In this document: piece after piece, positions 1 to 5,158 of the stretch
How positions within the stretch are numbered: position 1 is the first letter of the stretch
How the letters are laid out: every line of letters begins with the position of its first letter
Assembly: GCA_021801945.1 (NCBI GenBank)
Contig: JAKABE010000112.1
Span: forward strand, 1-8,904
Length of the DNA: 8,904 nucleotides
From: Acidobacteriota bacterium
GTDB lineage: Bacteria; Acidobacteriota; Terriglobia; Terriglobales; Acidobacteriaceae
Direction of reading: 5' to 3'
The notes under the pieces: generated by a model
What the model was told of the DNA's origin: nothing
Databases searched by the model: none
Seen by the model: the letters and a program-made list of their open reading frames with translations, nothing else
Made by a program: the position numbers and the translations under genes

Positions 1-327
1 ACGGTCACAGCCGGGGGCGGAGTGGACAAGTCGGCCGAAAAGATGGGCCGGCGTAAGCTGGCCTACCTGGTGCGCAAGTTCGCTGAGGGCAACTACGTTC
101 TGCTGACCATCGGGGCCAACGGCGCGGTGGTGATGGAACTGGAGCGCCGCTTGCGCGTTACCGAGCCGGTGATCAAGTTTCTGACCGTGCGCATGGACGA
201 GGAAGAGAAGCGGTTGGCCAAGGTGAAGGCTCAGCGCGGCGTGCGCAAGCAAGCGAACTCTGCGCCCCCGGCCGAAGAGCAAGGCGGAGCTCAGGAATCC
301 GCCGAGCCGGCACACGCCAGCGCCTGA
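1..327 (+). CDS. rpsF: 30S ribosomal protein S6, 3' part (5' end outside window)
   Basis: S6 is a small-subunit ribosomal protein that binds 16S rRNA as a dimer with S18. The reading frame is open from base 1, so the gene starts before the window; the GTG at base 22 lies inside the S6 fold and is not the start. The 108 visible residues contain the typical second half of S6: EKMGRRKLAY at about 13-22, EGNYVLL at 29-35, LERRLRV at 48-54 and IKFLTVRMDEE at 58-68. After residue 80 comes a tail of about 28 residues rich in Ala, Glu and Pro that is not part of the conserved fold; acidic or low-complexity S6 tails are common. rpsR follows after 111 bases, with no ssb between them. Any S6:S18 autoregulatory leader would lie upstream, out of view. 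Identification is secure from motifs and from the rpsR-rplI context. Confidence 0.96.
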   Translation, partial: TVTAGGGVDKSAEKMGRRKLAYLVRKFAEGNYVLLTIGANGAVVMELERRLRVTEPVIKFLTVRMDEEEKRLAKVKAQRGVRKQANSAPPAEEQGGAQESAEPAHASA

Positions 328-438
328 GAGATTGACCGCAAGTTGACGCGGCCGGCTGGGAGCATGGCTGCGCGGCTTCATCCACTGTTCCGCTGCGCAG
401 GGCGCTGGTGGGACCAAAACGAATGATGAGGAAACACG

Positions 439-792
439 ATGGCTGAAGAAACTCACGCAAAGACGGCGGAAACAAGCGCGCCCGCGGCTGCTCCAGCTGC
501 GTCCGGCCCTGCACAGGGCTCCAGTCCCCGCTCCGGCGGAGGGCGTCCTGGTGGCCCGGCAGGAGGCCGCGGCAAATTTTTCCGCCGCAAGAAGGTGTGC
601 AAGTTCTGCACCGAGAAGATCGACGCGATACCCTACCGCGACGTGCGGCTGCTGCAGCAGTTCGTGGCCGAGCGCGGCAAGATCGTGCCTCGCCGGCTCA
701 CCGGCGTTTGCACGACCCATCAGCGCCGCCTGACCCGCGCCATCAAGCAGGCTCGCAATATCGCCCTGCTGCCCTTTGCCACGCGGCACTGA
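439..792 (+). CDS. rpsR: 30S ribosomal protein S18, with long N-terminal extension
   Basis: S18 is a small-subunit protein that pairs with S6 on the 16S platform. The protein has 117 residues. Residues 1-45 are a low-complexity Ala/Pro/Gly/Ser extension; the S18 core begins at about 46 with [12 protein letters not shown] and contains IDAIPYRD (61-68) and the conserved [11 protein letters not shown] stretch (80-90) followed by the [19 protein letters not shown] end. Bacterial S18 is usually 75-90 residues, so the extension explains the extra length. Cys54, Cys57, Cys91 and His94 form a CxxC...CxxH set, suggesting a zinc-binding (C+) form of S18; that is inference from the residues. The ATG at 439 is supported by GAGG at 428-431, seven bases upstream. 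It is followed by rplI after 101 bases and is presumably cotranscribed with rpsF. Confidence 0.96.
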   Translation: MAEETHAKTAETSAPAAAPAASGPAQGSSPRSGGGRPGGPAGGRGKFFRRKKVCKFCTEKIDAIPYRDVRLLQQFVAERGKIVPRRLTGVCTTHQRRLTRAIKQARNIALLPFATRH

Positions 793-881
793 TCTGCCGC
801 TGATTGGAGTTCGACGACCCCGTGTGGCGTGATGGACGCGCCGGGGCCTCGTCCCCAAGACTAGAGCGCCCACGGCGCACT

Positions 882-885
882 GGAG
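882..885 (+). promoter_or_regulatory. Ribosome binding site that fixes the rplI start
   Basis: GGAG lies eight bases before the ATG at 894. The frame stays open back to base 804, but the 30 extra codons have no L9 similarity, while the protein from 894 begins with the canonical L9 N-terminus MEVILKEDV. The start at 894 is therefore chosen over the longer frame. Confidence 0.8.
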
Positions 886-893
886 AGTTGGTT

Positions 894-1406
894 ATGGAAG
901 TAATTTTGAAGGAAGATGTAGACAATCTGGGCCATCGTGGAGATGTGGTGAAGGTGGCCGACGGCTACGGCCGGAATTACCTGCTGCCCCGCAAGCTGGC
1001 CATGCAGGCGACCGAGAACAACAAGGCCGTCATCGAGCAGATGAAGGCCGCAGCCGCGCGCCGCGCCGCCACGGAAAAGGCGCAAGCCGAGGCACTGGCC
1101 GTCAAGCTCGAGCCTCTGGCGCTGAGCTTCATCCGCAAGGCCGGCGAGCACGGCCATCTCTTTGGCTCGGTCACTTCGGCCGACATTGCCGCAGAGCTGG
1201 CTGCACAGGGCTTCGAGGTCGATCGCCGCAAGATCGTGCTCGGCGAGCCGCTGAAGAGCCTGGGCGAGTTCACCGTGCCCATCCGGCTCTATAGGGAGGT
1301 GACGGCGCGTGTGAAGGTCAACGTGCAGGCCGAAGCCGCTGATGGAGCGGCTGATACGGAAGTATCCACTCCATCCGAACCTGCCGCGGAAGAAGCCGCC
1401 GGGTAA
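894..1406 (+). CDS. rplI: 50S ribosomal protein L9
   Basis: L9 is a large-subunit protein that binds 23S rRNA near the L1 stalk through its N-terminal domain and reaches outward with a long connecting helix. The protein has 170 residues. The N-terminal domain shows VILKEDVDNLG (3-13), then the L9 signature with Gly16, Gly24, Asn28-Tyr-Leu-Leu and Pro32-Arg-Lys-Leu-Ala. Residues 41-72 are a charged Ala/Glu/Lys-rich connecting helix. The C-terminal domain carries GHLFGSVT (87-94), followed by DIAAEL and VDRRKIVLGEPLKSLGEF (109-126). Usual length is about 150; the last 25 residues are an acidic Ala/Glu tail, similar in style to the S6 tail. It is the last gene of the visible rpsF-rpsR-rplI run; the next gene is on the other strand, 64 bases on. 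Confidence 0.97.
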   Translation: MEVILKEDVDNLGHRGDVVKVADGYGRNYLLPRKLAMQATENNKAVIEQMKAAAARRAATEKAQAEALAVKLEPLALSFIRKAGEHGHLFGSVTSADIAAELAAQGFEVDRRKIVLGEPLKSLGEFTVPIRLYREVTARVKVNVQAEAADGAADTEVSTPSEPAAEEAAG

Positions 1407-1420
1407 CGAGCCGTGTCGAC

Positions 1421-1463
1421 GCCCCAGCGGAGCCGGGCCACCCGCTTCGGCAGCCGCTGGGCG
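1421..1463. terminator. Candidate hairpin between convergent genes
   Basis: CCCAGCGG at 1423-1430 is perfectly complementary to CCGCTGGG at 1454-1461, and the stem can extend outward with one bulged base (CGC against GCG). The 23-base loop contains a further short GCCG/CGGC pairing. It lies between the 3' ends of rplI and the convergent beta-propeller gene, where a two-way terminator would be expected. There is no clear run of T on either side, so it may be a factor-dependent stop or simply a GC-rich structure. Confidence 0.4.
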
Positions 1464-1470
1464 CCGCTCT

Positions 1471-2532
1471 CTATTGCCTTTCAGCCCACGCAATTCCATT
1501 GGGGCCGGGGTCGGCCTTGATCCGTCCCGATACCGTCAGGGTCTTCAGATCGACCACCACGACGTCGCTGTCCACACCGCAGGCCACGAAAGCGCGCTGC
1601 CCGCCCGGCTCAACCTGGATGCCGTTGGACAAGATGCCGCCGCGGGGGCCTGCCGCCCCAGGATTGAGGGGGATGCGCTTGATGATCCGGTGCGTGGACG
1701 CATCGATCACCACCAGGTCTGCTCCGCCCGAGATCAGAACCATCTTTCCGTTGGGCGTAAAAGCCATCCGGTTGGCGTGCATTGCCTGGGCGTCGATCGT
1801 TCCCACCACCTTCTTCGCGTTGATATCGATGATGGTCACGTGGCCGTCGACGGGGCTGGCCGTCCACATCTGCCTGCGATCGGGAGAAACCGCAAAACCT
1901 TCATCGCGTATGCCCGAAGGGACGACGGTCTCCAGCCATTCGCTCCCCGGCGGCAGACTCGCCCCCGCCGGAATTCCGGGCAGGTTCTCGCCAGGCCGAA
2001 TCTCGTATTTCTGATAAATGGTCACGGTGCCGGAGTTCACGTTGGTGGTGACGATCTTGTCCGCGCCGGGGAAGACGTAGATCATGTGGGTGCGGTTCTG
2101 GCCGGTTCCCATGATCCAGTCCACCTTGCCGGTGGCGGGGTCGTAACGGGCGATGGACTTGGCCACCTCGGCCGTAAACCATAGTTTCCCGTCCACAAAG
2201 TCCAGTCCGTGGGGGCCGCGCAGGGGCCACACATCGATGGTGCGCATCCGCTTGTGGTTCTCCACATCCACCTCGGTGATGGTATGGAATCTGCCAAAGC
2301 CATAGTTGGAGACGTAGGCGGTGCGGCCGTCGGTCGAGGCAGCCACTTCATGCGGGTTGTTGCCCACGGGAACGTGCGCGACCACCTGGAGTGTATGGGG
2401 GTTAATGATATCCAGCATGTGGCTGGTGGTGCACACCACCAGCAGCGACGCCTTCGGGGCGGGTTGAGCGCATGCCCAGGCCGCGAACAGGGCAGTGAGA
2501 AACAGCAATGCACAACGATGGCTTGTTCTCAT
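1471..2532 (-). CDS. Secreted YVTN-type beta-propeller repeat protein
   Basis: This is a 353-residue protein with an N-terminal signal peptide (MRTSHR, hydrophobic stretch 7-20, likely cleavage after Ala-Cys-Ala at 20-22); the cysteine at 21 does not sit in a good lipobox, so it is probably soluble in the periplasm or exported. The rest consists of repeated beta-propeller blades with the SPDRR/TPNGK-type turn: for example STDGRTAYVSN (66-76), SPDRRQMWTASPVDG (216-230), TPNGKMVLISGGAD (259-272) and PGGQRAFVACGVDSD (309-323), each followed by a VxVxDxxT/N strand. About seven blades fit. Such YVTN/lactonase-like propellers bind ligands or partners or act as sugar lactonases; no catalytic set can be assigned here, so function is unknown. 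The ATG at 2532 has GAGG at 2540-2543, seven bases before it. It lies 27 bases after the YtxG-like gene and is likely cotranscribed with it. Confidence 0.85.
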   Translation of the reverse strand: MRTSHRCALLFLTALFAAWACAQPAPKASLLVVCTTSHMLDIINPHTLQVVAHVPVGNNPHEVAASTDGRTAYVSNYGFGRFHTITEVDVENHKRMRTIDVWPLRGPHGLDFVDGKLWFTAEVAKSIARYDPATGKVDWIMGTGQNRTHMIYVFPGADKIVTTNVNSGTVTIYQKYEIRPGENLPGIPAGASLPPGSEWLETVVPSGIRDEGFAVSPDRRQMWTASPVDGHVTIIDINAKKVVGTIDAQAMHANRMAFTPNGKMVLISGGADLVVIDASTHRIIKRIPLNPGAAGPRGGILSNGIQVEPGGQRAFVACGVDSDVVVVDLKTLTVSGRIKADPGPNGIAWAERQ

Positions 2533-2559
2533 GGTGCGACCTCAAATCTATGGATTCGC

Positions 2560-3087
2560 TTAGACGAACATATCTTTGTCCCCGGGGATGTGGGTTGGCT
2601 GCGAATGGGTCGAGCCCTCCGAGGTGCGCAGTGCTTCAACGACGGCTCGAGCGGATACCAGCAGACCCGAGAGCTGGCGCATGGGCTTGGCCAAAGCTTC
2701 GGTCATGAAGACCCCGGCGTGGTCGATGGCATCGAGGACAGTGGACATCATTGCGTCCACGCGGGTGGTCTGGCGGCGCAGCCGATCGAGAATCTCGGTA
2801 GCCGAAGATTGCACGTCAGAGGCTTGTGCGCGCAGTCCTTGGGCCAGAGCGGACAGATTCCCGGCGGCCTCTTCAATCTTTGGCGCAACATGCACAAACA
2901 GTTCCCGTGTGTTGTGGATGATGGGCAGGAGCTCAGCGCGCAAATCCTCCACGTCTTCCCGGATCGAGCGCGCCTGCTTGCGCACCACGACAAGAATGGC
3001 CAACAGAAAGATGGTTTGCAGCAACAGGGCAACCGCGACTGCGGCGACAATTATCAGCTGAACGGTCTGAGCGTCGAAATTTGGCAT
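2560..3087 (-). CDS. DUF948/YtxG-like membrane-anchored coiled-coil protein
   Basis: This 175-residue protein has one strongly hydrophobic segment at residues 10-36 (Leu/Ile/Val/Ala) followed by RKQAR and a long amphipathic helical region (about 40-150) with heptad-like spacing, for example REDVEDLRAEL and TEILDRLRRQTTRVDAM. This architecture, an N-terminal anchor and a cytoplasmic or periplasmic coiled coil, matches the DUF948 family. In Bacillus subtilis the DUF948 gene ytxG lies beside ytxH; the same neighbourhood occurs here, which supports the assignment. Molecular function is not known; an envelope stress or scaffolding role is only a guess. The ATG at 3087 has just a weak purine stretch before it, lying in a small inverted repeat (3092-3108). 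The C-terminal 25 residues are polar and probably disordered. Confidence 0.75.
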   Translation of the reverse strand: MPNFDAQTVQLIIVAAVAVALLLQTIFLLAILVVVRKQARSIREDVEDLRAELLPIIHNTRELFVHVAPKIEEAAGNLSALAQGLRAQASDVQSSATEILDRLRRQTTRVDAMMSTVLDAIDHAGVFMTEALAKPMRQLSGLLVSARAVVEALRTSEGSTHSQPTHIPGDKDMFV

Positions 3088-3091
3088 GGGA

Positions 3092-3108
3092 AAGATCTCA
3101 ATGATCTT
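3092..3108 (-). repeat. Inverted repeat over the ribosome binding region of the YtxG-like gene
   Basis: AAGATC at 3092-3097 and GATCTT at 3103-3108 form a perfect six-base inverted repeat with a five-base spacer. In the minus-strand mRNA it would fold just four bases before the AUG and hold the only SD-like purines (TGAGA). The stem is AT-rich and weak, so a regulatory role is speculative; it could also be a protein-binding site. Confidence 0.35.
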
Positions 3109-3160
3109 ACGTGCAAACCCTTAGCATCCGCGCTAACACGATAGGATACGCCCCTGGGCG

Positions 3161-3187
3161 CAAAAGACCTTCTTCTATAGGAGGTCT
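3161..3187 (-). terminator. Candidate intrinsic terminator after the YtxH-like gene
   Basis: On the minus strand AGACCTCCT, a five-base loop ATAGA and AGAAGGTCT form a nine-pair stem with one C/A mismatch, followed at once by TTT (the T tract reads TCTTTTG). It lies about 100 bases after the stop codon of the YtxH-like gene and before the YtxG-like gene. The short T run and the mismatch make it a modest terminator, perhaps one that only partly uncouples the two genes. Confidence 0.5.
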
Positions 3188-3285
3188 GCTTTCGGCGAAC
3201 GTTCATCCGCTCTCACCTATTCGCGTCGCAGGCGGAAACGGAACACCAATTTCCACTCCCTTGCTGCGCGTGCTTAGTCAGCGGT

Positions 3286-3681
3286 TCAATACTCGTGGGT
3301 TTCGGCAGCTCCAGTGGATGACTTGTAGGCTTGCCGGCCGGCGTCAATCGCCGCCGATACCCGGCCGGACTGCTCGCTGACAAGGTTCTTGCCCCGCTCC
3401 ACGAACTCTTCCCATTGGGCCCGTCCGCGATCTACGGCCTCACGGCCGCGATCTACATACTCGCTAATCTGTTCCTTGCTCTTGTCCACGAGGGCGCTGA
3501 CCTCTTCCGCAGCCTGTTTGGTGCGCGCGCGCAGAAACTCGGTACCCTCGCGGGCGCTATCAACCAGGTCGTCACGGGTCTCGCGGCCGCTCTTGGGGGC
3601 ATACAGAATGCCCACCAGCGCTCCGACCCCCAATCCTGCCAAGAACCACGCCAAACCGTACGGCTTGTTGTCCTCTGCCAT
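3286..3681 (-). CDS. YtxH-like glycine-zipper membrane protein
   Basis: This is a 131-residue protein of the YtxH family. Residues 10-29 form a membrane segment with Gly spacing typical of this family (LAGLGVGALVGILYAP), followed by the signature Lys-Ser-Gly-Arg-Glu-Thr-Arg at 30-36. The rest is a charged amphipathic helix with near-repeats such as YVDRGREAVDRGRAQWEEFVERGKN (75-99, Asp/Glu-Arg-Gly repeats), which suggests a membrane-surface or coiled-coil helix. YtxH proteins are general-stress or envelope-associated proteins of unknown mechanism. The start at 3681 is chosen because of a good ribosome site; a longer frame to 3750 adds 23 residues that do not resemble the family. The DUF948/YtxG-like gene follows downstream on the same strand, 198 bases away, as in Firmicute ytxGHJ clusters. 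Confidence 0.85.
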   Translation of the reverse strand: MAEDNKPYGLAWFLAGLGVGALVGILYAPKSGRETRDDLVDSAREGTEFLRARTKQAAEEVSALVDKSKEQISEYVDRGREAVDRGRAQWEEFVERGKNLVSEQSGRVSAAIDAGRQAYKSSTGAAETHEY

Positions 3682-3691
3682 GACGAAATCT

Positions 3692-3697
3692 CTCCTT
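3692..3697 (-). promoter_or_regulatory. Ribosome binding site that fixes the YtxH-like start
   Basis: AAGGAG on the minus strand lies ten bases before the ATG at 3681. It supports this start over the in-frame upstream start at 3750, which has no family similarity in its extra residues. Confidence 0.7.
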
Positions 3698-3758
3698 TCG
3701 TTCAACTCAAAGGATGCCTGAGCGTACCAAAAATCGCTGGCCCTCTGCAAATCTCCTT

Positions 3759-3792
3759 GTGTGCCCTGCGTGTAGGTGTGCCCTGCGTGTAG
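3759..3792. repeat. Perfect 17-base tandem duplication
   Basis: GTGTGCCCTGCGTGTAG occurs twice head to tail (3759-3775 and 3776-3792) with no mismatch. It lies in the 272-base stretch between the divergent YtxH-like gene and the ATP-grasp pseudogene, 78 bases upstream of the YtxH-like start. It may be a recent slippage duplication or paired operator sites for the YtxH-like gene. Apart from this repeat and short AT-rich patches near 3842-3872, I see nothing definite in this intergenic stretch; no promoter with convincing -35 and -10 boxes stood out. Confidence 0.8.
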
Positions 3793-3953
3793 CCTGATCC
3801 CTGGGAGCGTCGAACACTGCTGCTTACTCCCGTTGCCGCCATTTTAATAGTGTTAACAGGCCCTACTATAGTTGTGCGGAGAGAGCCGCGGTGTTCGTGG
3901 CATGCTGCAACCGTTTCTCCTTTCAGCCTTGGTCGTTACTTTGTCTAAATCTC

Positions 3954-5158
3954 ATGTCCTTGCCAGAACAGCCAAAACAGGGGCAGTCTCCGCAATCGGC
4001 GGCATTGCTCATCGGGCAGAGTCTGGGTCTGGTTTGGTTTATCTCCTTCCTCCTCTCCAGAGCTGGTTTTGCTGTTGATGCGATCGTCCGCTCGCGTCTG
4101 ATGCACGCCAGCCAGTTTTTGTGCGCTCGGCATATGTTGTGTCTCCGTCTAAGGAACTGATGCAAGCGGCGCGCGCGCGCATTCTCACCCGAGCCAAGCC
4201 CTACGATTGGGTTATCGTCGGTGACGACGCGACCCTCCGAGCTCTTTGCGCCATCGAGTGGCCTTCGAGCGTGAGGGCAAAGGGGCTTCTTGTCGCTTCG
4301 GGCGGCTGCCTCTCTCACGTCTATTCATAGATCGGCCTTTCCCGAACTCTTTGGGCTGGCGGCATTCAGACTCCGCCTTTTCGAGTGGCGCAAAGCGTCC
4401 AGGAGGCCCTGGCGGCGGGAGATGAGCTGGGCTGTCCCGTCTTTGCGAAGATCGATGCTTCCAGCGGAGGCGAAGGCGTCTTCCGCTGCCGTAGTGACAG
4501 CGACCTTCGAGAACTGGAGCCGCTGCTTGCGCGCGAGCCGATGCTGATTCAGAAGGAGATTGCCGGGCAGGAACTCGATCGTTCGGCCATCTATGCCGAC
4601 CGCGCATTGATTCATTTTGCCTACTCGGAGATTAAGCGTGCCTATCCGCACTTCGGTCCCTCGATTGTGCGCGAATTTTATCCCTTGCCGTTGGTCTGCT
4701 CGAAGGTCTTCGACGAATTGGTGGCGCCGGGGCAGATCCTTGACGCGGGCGGCTTTACCAACATCATTTGCATTGATGCCGCAGATGGCTCCGGGCGGTA
4801 TTACATCGAAGCCGACATGCGGCCTACCATCTGGGTCGATTTTTCGCGATTCTTCGGCGAAGATGCGGCCGTCGGAATCCGCAACTGGCTTTTCGCCCGC
4901 TCCCGTCTGACTCAAGAGGCCGCTCGGAGGGGCGCGCAGTCCGTCACGATGGCTTGCTTCTTACCTCTGTCATTGTGGGAATTGCTGGGGAACCGCTATC
5001 GCGTTTGGAGATTGATCCCGTTTGCAGATTCCAAGGTGGTGTGGCGACTCCTGATGCACAAACTCTTCCGTGAGGTAGGCAAGCCATTGGTTCCTCGAAA
5101 AGCGCGTGAAAGCGTGAAATCCCTGCTTAGGGCCGTTGGCGTTTATTCCGATCTGTAG
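3954..5158 (+). pseudogene. ATP-grasp ligase-like protein, broken by a frameshift and an amber codon
   Basis: ATP-grasp enzymes couple ATP hydrolysis to joining a carboxylate to an amine or thiol via an acyl-phosphate. Three pieces line up as one protein of about 401 residues. Piece one (3954-4118) has an N-terminal Rossmann-like start, LSRAGFAVDAIVRSRLM. Piece two (from 4121, shifted frame) continues with VVSPSKELMQ and YDWVIVGDD. Piece three, in the same frame as piece two after TAG at 4328-4330, has IGLSRTLWAGGIQTPPFRVA, then the ATP-binding FAKIDASSGGEGVF (about 164-177 of the rebuilt chain), IQKEIAGQELD (199-209) and the metal-binding EADMRP (286-291). The frames join if one T is added to the T run at 4116-4120. 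The start is uncertain: ATG 3954 lacks a clear ribosome site, and GTG 3891 with GGAGAG upstream is possible. The substrate is unknown. The part from 4385 (GTG) is open and could be made alone, without the N-terminal domain. Sequencing error is possible. Confidence 0.75.

Noticed and set aside
1342..2184. Open frame of 280 codons on the plus strand overlapping the end of rplI and the beta-propeller gene
   Set aside because: It starts inside rplI in another frame and mirrors the propeller gene; its translation is His/Asp/Arg-rich without domain features.
2209..3144. Open frame of 311 codons on the plus strand
   Set aside because: It is antisense to the propeller and YtxG-like genes, both of which have clear signal or membrane segments and better starts.
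3282..3293. GGTTCAAT resembling a tRNA T-arm
   Set aside because: It overlaps the stop codon of the YtxH-like gene and no cloverleaf arms or acceptor stem can be drawn around it.
4113..4330. Programmed frameshift plus stop-codon readthrough in the ATP-grasp gene
   Set aside because: The T run is short, the heptamer is imperfect, and two separate recoding events in one gene are much less likely than decay or sequencing error.
4212..4915. Minus-strand open frames across the ATP-grasp region
   Set aside because: The plus strand carries the ATP-grasp motifs; the minus frames are Arg-rich and featureless.
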